Below, piece by piece: positions 1 through 7,366 of a DNA stretch of 33,139 bases; positions within the stretch are counted from its first letter, which is position 1, and each line of letters opens with the position of its first letter. The stretch is taken from NCBI GenBank assembly GCA_905236495.1, contig CAJOPV010000086.1, positions 1-33,139 on the forward strand, written 5' to 3'. This stretch comes from an uncultured Christensenellaceae bacterium. Its GTDB lineage: Bacteria; Bacillota; Clostridia; Christensenellales; Aristaeellaceae. A model generated the notes under the pieces. It was not told the origin of the DNA. It ran no database searches and saw nothing but the letters and a program-made list of their open reading frames with translations. Position numbers and translations under genes: made by a program.

Positions 1-583
1 CCGCTTCCTCCGCGGGGGCAGCCGCCTCGGCTGCCGGCTCCGCAGGGGCGGCCTTGCCGTTCTTCATGGGCAGCTGGGCCGTATCCACCGATACCCGGAC
101 CTCCGTAACGTCTATGCCGGAGGAGGCGGACAGGTACTGCTTGATCTGCTTTTGCAGCGCCGCCACCGCCAGGGGGATGGAAATATTGTTCGCCAGGGCG
201 ATGTTCAGATCGACAACCACTCCGTCCCGGGTGTTGTGGATGCGCTGGGAATTGACCCTGATCTCATCGTGCATATCGATGCACTTCTGCACCAGGCCTT
301 CGATGGCCTTCACCGAAATGCGCAATTCGCCGTTATCGGTGCGCTGCACCACGAAATCGTGGCGGCCTGCCCGGAACTTCCGGGGAAAGGCCAGCAGATA
401 CCCGCCGAAGAACACGCACAGCACCCCCAGGCCGATGCTTACCGCCCGGGCCCAGGTGGGCAGAGCGTCCACCATGAAGCCTGTGATCTGCAGCCCGGCG
501 ACGATCAGCGCCGCCCCGGACACAATCACGATCAGCGCGCCGAAAAACAGCGCCAGCCGATCCGCAAATTTCATTTTATACAT
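1..583 (-). CDS. amaP: AmaP-like Asp23 membrane anchor (3' end outside window)
   Basis: This gene is absent from the ORF track because it runs off the left edge. The start is the ATG at 583, preceded by an AGGAG site about 6 bases upstream; the next in-frame ATG is three codons in. About 194 residues are visible. Two hydrophobic segments lie near the N-terminus (LALFFGALIVIVSGAALIVAG and WARAVSIGLGVLCVFFGGYLLAF). A soluble domain follows with VVQRTDNGELRISVKAIEGLV and a later VDLNIALANNISIPLAVAAL, as in the alkaline-shock membrane anchor AmaP. The visible end is rich in Ala, Pro and Glu. The family is known to tether Asp23 to the membrane, and the gene follows asp23 by 14 bases in the same operon. 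The call is confident; the C-terminus is unknown. Confidence 0.85.
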   Translation of the reverse strand, partial: MYKMKFADRLALFFGALIVIVSGAALIVAGLQITGFMVDALPTWARAVSIGLGVLCVFFGGYLLAFPRKFRAGRHDFVVQRTDNGELRISVKAIEGLVQKCIDMHDEIRVNSQRIHNTRDGVVVDLNIALANNISIPLAVAALQKQIKQYLSASSGIDVTEVRVSVDTAQLPMKNGKAAPAEPAAEAAAPAEEA

Positions 584-597
584 GGGTTTCTCCTTTA

Positions 598-1203
598 TCA
601 GCAGCGCATCCTGCCGGGAACGCGCTGGCTGTCAGATTGTTCCCCGCCATCCAGCTTTTCTTCTTCCGCAAGCACCTGAGGGTCGAATTCCGCGTCGGGG
701 GCCTCTTCGGCCTCCTTGGGCTCCGCCTTTTCAGGGGCGGGGGCGGCTTCCTTTTCCGGCTCCGTCAAAACCTGCTGCTTGGAGGCTGCCGCCAGGTTCT
801 GGGTAGCCTTTTTATCCTGCTCGAAGCTGACGCCCTGCACGTGCACATCCACCCGCACCACATGCAGCCCCGTCAGGCTTTCCAGGGCCCGGCGCACGTT
901 TTCCTGCACGTCGGCGGCGACCTTCTGGATGGGCTGACCGTATTCCACCACGATGTAGAGGTCAACGGCGGCCTCCTGGCTGCCCACTTCCACCTTGACG
1001 CCCTTGGTGATGTTCCGGTTCTTTCCCAGGATCTCGCCGATGCCGCCGCTGACGCTCATGCCGGCAATGCCTTCGATTTCATTGGCGGCGACGCCCGCGA
1101 TGGTGGCGATCACCTCGTTGGCGTAGCTGATGGTGCCGCCGTTTTCCAAATCCACATCCACCTTCACGGGAAGGTTTTCTTTTTTCTGCGGTTTCTGCGC
1201 CAT
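598..1203 (-). CDS. asp23: Asp23/Gls24 family envelope stress protein
   Basis: This is a 201-residue Asp23/Gls24 (DUF322) protein. The track ORF starts at 1326, but the ATG at 1203 (MAQKPQKKEN) has an AGGAGG site about 9 bases upstream and lies just downstream of a good promoter, so I use it. The family core is clear: YANEVIATIAGVAANEIEGI, then GVKVEVGSQEAAVDLYIVVE and VRRALESLTGLHVVRVDVHV. In staphylococci Asp23 forms membrane-associated assemblies anchored by AmaP, whose homologue is the next gene. After the core there is a tail of about 65 residues rich in Glu, Ala and Pro, ending in a Cys (GRMRC). The tail is longer than in the usual family member of roughly 120-170 residues and resembles the visible AmaP tail in composition. 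Confidence 0.9.
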   Translation of the reverse strand: MAQKPQKKENLPVKVDVDLENGGTISYANEVIATIAGVAANEIEGIAGMSVSGGIGEILGKNRNITKGVKVEVGSQEAAVDLYIVVEYGQPIQKVAADVQENVRRALESLTGLHVVRVDVHVQGVSFEQDKKATQNLAAASKQQVLTEPEKEAAPAPEKAEPKEAEEAPDAEFDPQVLAEEEKLDGGEQSDSQRVPGRMRC

Positions 1204-1232
1204 GCAAACGCACCTCCTTACAGGGATATTAT

Positions 1233-1261
1233 AGTATAGCAGGTTTTTGATGATTTGGCAA
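1233..1261 (-). promoter_or_regulatory. Sigma-A type promoter for asp23-amaP
   Basis: Read on the minus strand, TTGCCA (-35) and TATACT (-10) are separated by exactly 17 bases, about 30 bases upstream of the asp23 ATG. The -35 box touches the last codons of aspS, so asp23-amaP can be transcribed independently of the synthetase genes. No sigma-B-like GTTT/GGGTAT pair was seen. Confidence 0.75.
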
Positions 1262-1264
1262 CTG

Positions 1265-2554
1265 TCAGGGAGTGATCCTGTTGGGACCGCGGAAGAGGAA
1301 CATAACTTCCTTGATGCTGATGCCAAGCAGCAGCATGGTGAACCGATCCACCCCCAGGCCGAAGCCGCCGTGGGGCGGGCAGCCGTAGCGGAAGAAATCC
1401 ATGTAGAATTTCACGTCCTCGCCCAGGCCCTTTTCATCGGCCTGGCGGCGAAGCTGCTCGTAGCGGTGCTCCCGCTGGGCGCCGGTGGTGATCTCCGTGC
1501 CCCGCCAGATCAGGTCGTAGCCCAGCGGCTGTCCGTTTTCATCCCGCATGTGATAGAAGGCGCGCTTTTCCGGGCCGTAATCGGTGACGAAGAGGAATTC
1601 GTGACCGAACTTATCCATGGAAAGCCTGGCGCACAGGCGCTCGGCGTCGGTGGTAAGGTCGTTCTTTTCGCTGTCCTCCACGGTGTAGCCGTAGCGCGCT
1701 TCCAATTCCCGATAGACGTCTGCCAGCTTCATTTCGGGGAAGGGCAGGGTGGGAACGACGGTATCCAGGCCGTAGAGGGCCTTGATCTGCTCGCCGTACT
1801 TTTCACTGACGCATTTCAGCGCGTACTGGAGCAGCTCCGCCTCGAAGGCCATCACGTCCCTGAAGGAATTGATATAGCTCATTTCCACGTCGAAGCCGGT
1901 AAACTCGGTGGCGTGTTTATTGGTGAAGGATTTTTCGGCGCGGAACACGGGGCCCACCTCGAAGATGCGGTCAAACCCCGCCGCCATCGCCATTTGCTTA
2001 TAGAACTGGGGGCTTTGGCTGAGGTACGCCTTGCGGTCGAAATACTTGAGCTCGAACACGTCGCTGCCCGATTCGCTGGCGGCGCCGATGAGCTTGGGGG
2101 TGTGGATCTCCATGAAATCCCGCTGCCGGCAGAAATCCCGCATGGCGCCCACCAATTCCGTCTGGGCTTTGAAGATCAGCGTGTTTTTATCGCTGCGAAG
2201 GTCCACCCAGCGGTAATCCATGCGGCTGTCGATGGCGGCGTCCTTGGTTAAGGGCAGGGGCTCCGCGACGGAGAGGATCTCCATTTCCTCCGGCAGCATT
2301 TCCCTGCCGCCCATTTTTACGTATTCGTTTTCCACCACGGGGCCGACGCAGGTGACGACGCTTTCCACCGTCAGTTGATCCACGATGGCGGCCAGGTCCG
2401 GGTGCTTTTCCTTTTCGATGGTGACCTGCAGCCGCCCGCTGTGATCCCGGATCACCAGGAAAGCCATGGTGCGCTTGTTCCGTAAATTTTCCACAAAGCC
2501 CTGGATTTTGTTGGTTTCTCCGCAAACCACGTTGGCGATCAGGTTCCTGTTCAT
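1265..2554 (-). CDS. aspS: Aspartyl-tRNA synthetase, short archaeal/eukaryal type
   Basis: This class IIb aminoacyl-tRNA synthetase charges tRNA-Asp, and possibly tRNA-Asn. I place the start at the second ATG (2554): the Shine-Dalgarno AAGGAG abuts the first ATG but sits 9 bases from the second. The product is 429 residues: an N-terminal OB-fold anticodon domain (IQGFVENLRNKRTMAFLVIRD), then the catalytic core with TPKLIGAASESGSDVFELKY, AYLSQSPQFYKQMAMAAGF, motif 2 FRAEKSFTNKHATEFTGFD and motif 3 GFGLGVDRFTMLLLG. HATEFTGFDVEMSYI favours AspRS over AsnRS. The GAD insertion of the roughly 590-residue bacterial AspRS is absent, so this is the archaeal-type form that occurs in some clostridia. 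It lies 140 bases after hisS. Whether it is discriminating depends on whether AsnRS or GatCAB is encoded elsewhere. Confidence 0.92.
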   Translation of the reverse strand: MNRNLIANVVCGETNKIQGFVENLRNKRTMAFLVIRDHSGRLQVTIEKEKHPDLAAIVDQLTVESVVTCVGPVVENEYVKMGGREMLPEEMEILSVAEPLPLTKDAAIDSRMDYRWVDLRSDKNTLIFKAQTELVGAMRDFCRQRDFMEIHTPKLIGAASESGSDVFELKYFDRKAYLSQSPQFYKQMAMAAGFDRIFEVGPVFRAEKSFTNKHATEFTGFDVEMSYINSFRDVMAFEAELLQYALKCVSEKYGEQIKALYGLDTVVPTLPFPEMKLADVYRELEARYGYTVEDSEKNDLTTDAERLCARLSMDKFGHEFLFVTDYGPEKRAFYHMRDENGQPLGYDLIWRGTEITTGAQREHRYEQLRRQADEKGLGEDVKFYMDFFRYGCPPHGGFGLGVDRFTMLLLGISIKEVMFLFRGPNRITP

Positions 2555-2590
2555 TATCTGCATCTCCTTACTGTATTATGAATGGGACGG

Positions 2591-2629
2591 GCGGGGGAAC
2601 AGCTCTTGCGTCCAAAGCGATTCCCCCGC
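2591..2629 (-). promoter_or_regulatory. Leader hairpin upstream of aspS
   Basis: A perfect 9-bp stem, GCGGGGGAA with TTCCCCCGC, closes a 21-base loop that can itself pair further (GCT/AGC and TTG/CAA). It lies between hisS and aspS, about 40 bases upstream of the aspS start. No U-run follows, so it is not a typical terminator. The T-box consensus (AGGGTGG..ACCGCG) is not present. A possible promoter upstream (TTGACA, 16 bases, TATCCC) is weak. Confidence 0.45.
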
Positions 2630-2694
2630 GCCTCATCCGAAAACCCATCGGGATAAAACGGTACGCATGCCTGTCAATTGGTTTCCCCGGCGCT

Positions 2695-3960
2695 TCAGGA
2701 AAGCAGGCGGGCGATATCCGAAGGGGCGGAGGAGAGGGGGATTTCCCGCTCTTCCTTGGTTTCCATGTTCCGAAGCTTGACGACGCCCCGGTCGTATTCC
2801 TCGCCGCCCACGATCGCCACATATTTGGCCCCGATCTTATCGGCAAACTTGAACTGGGCCTTGAGGGAACGGCCCGCCAGGTCGCTGTCCGCCTTCACGT
2901 TCAGGGCGCGAAGGGCTTGGGCCAGGGAGAAAGCGGGGATTTTCAGATCTGTTCCCAGGTTCGCCACATACACGTCGGTGACGGTGGGCGCGGGGGGCAG
3001 AAGGTTCTGATTGCGAAGCTCCATGATGATCCGCTCCGCCCCGATGCCAAAGCCCGCCGCCGGGGTGGCGGGGCCGCCCAATTGCTCCACCAGATCGTCG
3101 TACCGCCCGCCGCCGCACAGGGCCAGGCCCTCCCGGCCCGCCTGCATGATGATTTCAAACACCGTCTTGGTGTAGTAATCCAGGCCCCGGACGATGTGGG
3201 GGTCGATCTCATAAGGGATATTTTGCGCGGTGAGCAGGGCCTGCAGCTCCTCAAAGTGCGCCCTGCATTCGTCGCACAGGCAATCCAGGATCAGCGGCGC
3301 GCCCGCTACGATCCGCTTGCATTTTTCTTCCTTGCAGTCCAGGATGCGCAGGGGGTTTTTCTGGAACCGCTCCTGGCAGGTTTCGCACATATCGTGGATG
3401 CGCTCCCCCAGGTAGTTTTTCAGCGCCTCGTGATACCGGGGCCGGCAGACGGGGCAGCCGATGGAATTCACGTGAACCTTCAGGTTTTGAAGGCCCAGAC
3501 CGGTGAGAAAACCGAGCAGGGTGGAGATCAGCTCCGCCTCCACCGCCGGTTCCTTGCCGCCGAAGCATTCCATGCCGAACTGGTGATGCTCCCGAAGCCT
3601 GCCGCTTTGGGGATTCTCATAGCGGAAAATGGGGGCGTTCAGATAATACACCTTGCAGGGCAGCGCCTCCTGAAACAGGTGGTTTTCGATGAAGGAGCGC
3701 ACCGCCCCCGCCGTGCCCTCGGGCTTTAAGGTGATGGAACGGCCGCCCTTATCGTTGAAGGTGTACATTTCCTTCTGCACGATATCGGTGGTATCGCCCA
3801 CGCCCCGGAGAAACAATTCCGTATGCTCGAATACGGGGGTGCGGATTTCCCGGTAGCCCGCCTTTGCCGCGGCCTCCCGCTCCTTTTGCTCGATCCATTG
3901 CCACAGGTACGCATCCTGGGGCAGCATATCCCGGGTGCCTTTTGGCGCCTGCGTCAGCAT
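2695..3960 (-). CDS. hisS: Histidyl-tRNA synthetase
   Basis: This 421-residue class IIa synthetase attaches His to tRNA-His. It starts at ATG 3960 behind a GAGGAGG site. The family opening APKGTRDMLPQ is followed by the motif 2 region (ENPQSGRLREHHQFGMECFG), the histidine-specific loop RGLDYYTKTVFEI, GGRYDDL and the class II motif 3 segment AAGFGIGAERIIMEL. A C-terminal anticodon-binding domain follows (about residues 325-421). Between them lies a cysteine-rich insertion (GCPVC, CETC, LDC, CLCDEC) of the kind common in clostridial HisRS, possibly metal-binding. hisS-aspS adjacency is common in Bacillota. Expression probably starts at the perfect promoter upstream and passes a terminator-like leader hairpin. 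Confidence 0.95.
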   Translation of the reverse strand: MLTQAPKGTRDMLPQDAYLWQWIEQKEREAAAKAGYREIRTPVFEHTELFLRGVGDTTDIVQKEMYTFNDKGGRSITLKPEGTAGAVRSFIENHLFQEALPCKVYYLNAPIFRYENPQSGRLREHHQFGMECFGGKEPAVEAELISTLLGFLTGLGLQNLKVHVNSIGCPVCRPRYHEALKNYLGERIHDMCETCQERFQKNPLRILDCKEEKCKRIVAGAPLILDCLCDECRAHFEELQALLTAQNIPYEIDPHIVRGLDYYTKTVFEIIMQAGREGLALCGGGRYDDLVEQLGGPATPAAGFGIGAERIIMELRNQNLLPPAPTVTDVYVANLGTDLKIPAFSLAQALRALNVKADSDLAGRSLKAQFKFADKIGAKYVAIVGGEEYDRGVVKLRNMETKEEREIPLSSAPSDIARLLS

Positions 3961-3975
3961 GCTCGCTTCCTCCTC

Positions 3976-4004
3976 AAAAAAATACGCCCATGCCTGCGCA
4001 TGGG
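3976..4004 (-). terminator. Terminator-like hairpin in the hisS leader (candidate attenuator)
   Basis: On the minus strand CCCATGC pairs with GCATGGG around a 4-base loop. Four bases later comes a run of seven Ts, directly before the hisS ribosome site. It lies downstream of the hisS promoter, about 20 bases into the transcript, so it could stop tex read-through, attenuate hisS, or both. The stem is short and the T-run is offset, so strength is uncertain. Confidence 0.55.
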
Positions 4005-4029
4005 ACGAAATACTTCACCCAGCAAAAGC

Positions 4030-4058
4030 ATTATAAGAGGAAATAAACGCAATGTCAA
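4030..4058 (-). promoter_or_regulatory. Perfect consensus sigma-A promoter for hisS
   Basis: The minus strand reads TTGACA, 17 bases, TATAAT, an exact match to the housekeeping consensus. It lies between the tex stop and hisS. The predicted start of transcription is near 4023, giving a leader of about 60 bases. Confidence 0.85.
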
Positions 4059-4105
4059 GAAAAAAGAGGGAAAAGCAGAAGGAAGGAGGCAGGAGTTTAT
4101 ATGCC

Positions 4106-6259
4106 TCACTCTTCCTTTCCCTTTACCATCGTCAGCGCGATGCGCTTTTTCTTTTCATCCACGCCGACTACCCACACCTTCACGATATCGCCTACCTTGA
4201 CGATCTCGGAGGGATGGCGGATGAAGCGGTCCGCCATGCGGGAGATGTGCACCAGGCCGTCCTGATGCACGCCGATATCCACAAAAGCGCCGAAATCAAT
4301 GACGTTCCGCACGGTGCCGGTAAGCTCCATGCCGGGGGTCAGGTCCTTGATATCCAGGACGTCGGTGCGCAAAACGGGCTTTGGCAGTTCGTCCCGGGGG
4401 TCCCGGCCCGGCTTTTCCAGCTCGGACAGGATATCCCTCAGCGTGGGCAGGCCGATTTGCAGTTCTTTTGCCAGCTGATCCAGCCCGTAGGCTTTGGCCT
4501 TTTCCCCGATCCCGGGTAGGCCGCCGCTTTTCAGCGCCTTACTGTCCATGCCCAGCTTTTCCATGAGGCCCTTGGCGGCGTCGTAGCTTTCCGGGTGCAC
4601 GCCGGTGGCGTCCAGGGGGTTTTTGCTGTCCCGCACCCGGAGGAACCCGGCGCACTGCTCAAAAGCCCGGGGCCCCAGCTTGGGCACTTTTTTCAGCGCC
4701 GCCCGGCTGGCAACGCCGTTTTCCTCCCGATAAGCGACGATGTTTTTCGCCAAAGCGGGGCCGATGCCCGCCACATGAGAGAGCAGCTCCGCCGAGGCGG
4801 TGGACACCTCCACCCCCACGGCGTTGACGCACTGCTCCACCACCCCGTCCAGGGCGGCGGTTAATTCGTTTTGCTTTAAGTCGTGCTGATACTGGCCCAC
4901 GCCGATGGCTTTGGGGTCGATTTTCACAAGCTCCGCCAGCGGGTCCTGCATCCGGCGGGCGATGGAAACAGCGCTGCGCTCCGTTACGTCGAAATGGGGG
5001 AATTCCTCCGCGGCGGCCTTGCTGGCGGAATAAACGGAGGCCCCCGCCTCGCTGACGATCACGTAGGCCACCCCCGGTAGCTGGGGAAGGAGGGAGCAGA
5101 TGAACTGCTCGCTTTCCCGGCTGGCGGTGCCGTTTCCGATGGCAATGGCGGTGACGCCGTGACGCTTCACCATGCCCTGGATCAGCCGGGCCGCCGCGGC
5201 CTTCGCCGCCTCCTGACCGGGCAGGGTGAAATGCCCCACCCCCGTTTCCAGCACCTTGCCGTTTTCATCCACCACCGCCAGCTTGCATCCCGTGCGGAAG
5301 CCGGGATCGACGCCCAAGGTCACCTTTCCCTTGATGGGAGGCTGCATGAGCAATTGATGCAGGTTCTGGGAAAACACCCGGATGGCGCTTTCGTTGGCCC
5401 GGTCGGTCAGCTCACCCCGGATTTCCCGCTCCAGGGAGGGGAACAGGAGGCGGCTCCAGGCGTCCTCGCAGGCCAGGGCGACCTGCCCGGCGGCGGGGGA
5501 AGCGCCCCGGACAAAGGCGTCCTTTACCAGGGAAACAGCCTTTTCCTCCGGGGCTTTCAGCGTCACCTTCAGGTAGGCTTCCCGTTCGCCCCGGTTCACC
5601 GCCAAGATGCGGTGGGGGGCCATTTTGGCAGCGGGCTCCTGATATTCGTAATACATGCTATAAACGCTGTCCTCGTCCTTGGCGGCCCGGGTTTCAATGA
5701 CGCCCTCCCGAAGGAGCAGGGCGCGCAGCGTCTTTCGCAATGCCGCGTCGTCGCTGACCGATTCCGCCAGGATATCCCGGGCCCCGGCTAAGGCGCTGTC
5801 GGCGTCCGGCACGTCCTTGTCCGTATCCACGTATTTCAGCGCCTCCGCCTGTACGTCCCCCTGGGGCAGCTGCATCAGCAGCCACAGCTCCAGCGGCTCC
5901 AGCCCCCGTTCCTTGGCGACGGTGGCCCGGGTGCGGCGCTTGGGCCGGAAGGGGCGGTACAGATCCTCCAGCTCGCTCAAGGTGCTGGCGCTTTGCAGCT
6001 GGGACCGCAGGGCGTCGGTGATAACGCCCTGCTCCGTAAGCGTCCTTTCGATCTCCTCCCGGCGCTTTTCCAGCCCCCGCAGATATTCCAGGCGCTCGGA
6101 CAGCTCCCGCAGCACCTGATCGTCCAGGGAGCCCGTCATTTCCTTCCTGTACCGGGCGATGAAGGGAATGGTGTTGCCTGCGTCCAACAGCTCCATCACC
6201 GCCTTGACCTGCTCCAGCCGCAGGGAAAATTCCTTTGCCAGCACCGCCGCGAAATCCAT
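4106..6259 (-). CDS. tex: Tex family RNA-binding transcriptional accessory protein
   Basis: This 717-residue Tex protein has the family's usual length. The start is ATG 6259 behind GAGGAGG. In order it shows the helical N-terminal region (AGNTIPFIARYRKEMTGSLD), a YqgF/RNase H-like domain beginning near residue 315 (GVDPGFRTGCKLAVVDENG), helix-hairpin-helix motifs (HVAGIGPALAKNIVAYREE and VPKLGPRAFEQCAGFLRV) and a C-terminal S1 RNA-binding domain (GTVRNVIDFGAFVDIGVHQD, LVHISRM). Tex homologues bind nucleic acid and have been linked to transcription and stress survival, but the exact biochemical role is not settled. The gene follows ricT after a terminator and has no clear promoter of its own in the 72-base gap, so partial read-through may drive it. 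Confidence 0.93.
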   Translation of the reverse strand: MDFAAVLAKEFSLRLEQVKAVMELLDAGNTIPFIARYRKEMTGSLDDQVLRELSERLEYLRGLEKRREEIERTLTEQGVITDALRSQLQSASTLSELEDLYRPFRPKRRTRATVAKERGLEPLELWLLMQLPQGDVQAEALKYVDTDKDVPDADSALAGARDILAESVSDDAALRKTLRALLLREGVIETRAAKDEDSVYSMYYEYQEPAAKMAPHRILAVNRGEREAYLKVTLKAPEEKAVSLVKDAFVRGASPAAGQVALACEDAWSRLLFPSLEREIRGELTDRANESAIRVFSQNLHQLLMQPPIKGKVTLGVDPGFRTGCKLAVVDENGKVLETGVGHFTLPGQEAAKAAAARLIQGMVKRHGVTAIAIGNGTASRESEQFICSLLPQLPGVAYVIVSEAGASVYSASKAAAEEFPHFDVTERSAVSIARRMQDPLAELVKIDPKAIGVGQYQHDLKQNELTAALDGVVEQCVNAVGVEVSTASAELLSHVAGIGPALAKNIVAYREENGVASRAALKKVPKLGPRAFEQCAGFLRVRDSKNPLDATGVHPESYDAAKGLMEKLGMDSKALKSGGLPGIGEKAKAYGLDQLAKELQIGLPTLRDILSELEKPGRDPRDELPKPVLRTDVLDIKDLTPGMELTGTVRNVIDFGAFVDIGVHQDGLVHISRMADRFIRHPSEIVKVGDIVKVWVVGVDEKKKRIALTMVKGKEE

Positions 6260-6290
6260 TTGGATGATCCTCCTCTATGATCTTTCGGTG

Positions 6291-6316
6291 AAAGAAAAGC
6301 CGCCCGGACAGGCGGC
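6291..6316 (-). terminator. Terminator after ricT
   Basis: On the minus strand GCCGCC pairs with GGCGGC around a 6-base loop, followed by TTTTCTTTC. It sits 16 bases after the ricT stop and before tex, which supports ricT as the end of the darA-holB-ricT unit. Confidence 0.75.
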
Positions 6317-6331
6317 CTATTCGCGCAATGA

Positions 6332-7366
6332 TTATTCTTCTTCGCTGCCGTCGCCGTTCGCTTTTACGGCTTCCAGGTCCTCCTGATCGGCCTCCGCCAT
6401 TTCCTCGATCTGCGCCAAGGCCTCATCCTGGCTGATGCCTTCCTCCCCGGCAAATTCTTCCACGGATTCCAGGTCCGCTTCGTCGGTTTCGGGCAGGTCG
6501 GAGAGATCCTCGGGCTCCTCCTCCGCGCCCTCCGCTTTTTTGGCGGCGTGGGGAACGGGGGAGAGGCGCTGCACGTCGGCAAGGGGATAATCCTTCTGCT
6601 CGTAGCTGTCGCCCTTGGGCAGGCGCACCCGCACGGTTTCCTTTAAGATGTTCAGGTCCACCACCGTGCCGGTGCCGTCCGGGGTGGCGACCTCCTTGCC
6701 CACCCGGGGCATCCGCCTGCGGGTGGCCTCGTAGTGATCCTCTTCATATTTCAGGCAGCACATGAGCCGCCCGCACATCCCGGAAATCTTGGTGGGGTTC
6801 AGGGACAGGCTCTGCTCCTTTGCCATCTTGATGGATACGGGCTGGAAATCCCCCAGGAAGGAGGCGCAGCATACGGGCCGCCCGCACATGCCCAGGCCGC
6901 CCATCATTTTCGCCTCGTCCCGGACGCCGATCTGGCGCAGCTCGATCCGGGTGTGGAACTGGGAGGCCAAATCCTTCACCAGCACCCGGAAATCCACCCG
7001 CTTGTCGGAGGTGAAATAGAATAATATCTTGGAATTGTCAAAGGTGTATTCGCAGCCCACCAGCTTCATCTGCAGCTTATGCTCCGCGATCTTTTTCTGG
7101 CAGATCGCAAGGGCATCCTTCTCCTTCATGCGGTTTTCCGCGTTGTGCTGGGCGTCCTCCGCCGTGGCGATGCGGATGACTTTTTTAAGGGGCGGGGTGA
7201 TCAGGTCGTCGCTGACCTCCTTGACCCCCGTCACCACTTCACCGTACTCCAATCCCCGCACCGTTTCCACGATCACGCAGTCCCCGGCGGTGGGCCAGAA
7301 GGCCCCCGGGGCGAAATAATAGAGCTTTCCCGCGTTCTTGAACCGAACGCCGATCACACTTGCCAT
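6332..7366 (-). CDS. ricT: RicT (YaaT/PSP1 domain) regulatory iron-sulfur protein
   Basis: This 344-residue PSP1-domain protein resembles B. subtilis YaaT/RicT. RicT works with RicA and RicF in an iron-sulfur complex that affects mRNA maturation by RNase Y and phosphorelay signalling. The domain starts at the N-terminus (VIGVRFKNAGKLYYFAPG). The diagnostic double cysteine motifs are both present: GLGMCGRPVCCASF and GMCGRLMCCLKYEED. The start is ATG 7366, inside the last codons of holB with a GGAGG site, so translation is probably coupled. After about residue 265 there is an acidic, low-complexity extension of some 75 residues (many Glu and Asp, few aromatics) that the roughly 275-residue B. 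subtilis protein lacks. Confidence 0.92.
   Translation of the reverse strand: MASVIGVRFKNAGKLYYFAPGAFWPTAGDCVIVETVRGLEYGEVVTGVKEVSDDLITPPLKKVIRIATAEDAQHNAENRMKEKDALAICQKKIAEHKLQMKLVGCEYTFDNSKILFYFTSDKRVDFRVLVKDLASQFHTRIELRQIGVRDEAKMMGGLGMCGRPVCCASFLGDFQPVSIKMAKEQSLSLNPTKISGMCGRLMCCLKYEEDHYEATRRRMPRVGKEVATPDGTGTVVDLNILKETVRVRLPKGDSYEQKDYPLADVQRLSPVPHAAKKAEGAEEEPEDLSDLPETDEADLESVEEFAGEEGISQDEALAQIEEMAEADQEDLEAVKANGDGSEEE

Noticed and set aside
1247-2251. Plus-strand 334-residue ORF opposite aspS
   Set aside because: It is the antisense shadow of aspS in high-GC DNA; the translation is His/Gly/Ala-rich with no family motif.
2578-3729. Plus-strand 383-residue ORF opposite hisS
   Set aside because: Shadow of hisS; no ribosome site and no recognisable domain.
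2555-4029. T-box riboswitches before aspS or hisS
   Set aside because: The leaders are short and lack the AGGGTGG..ACCGCG T-box sequence.
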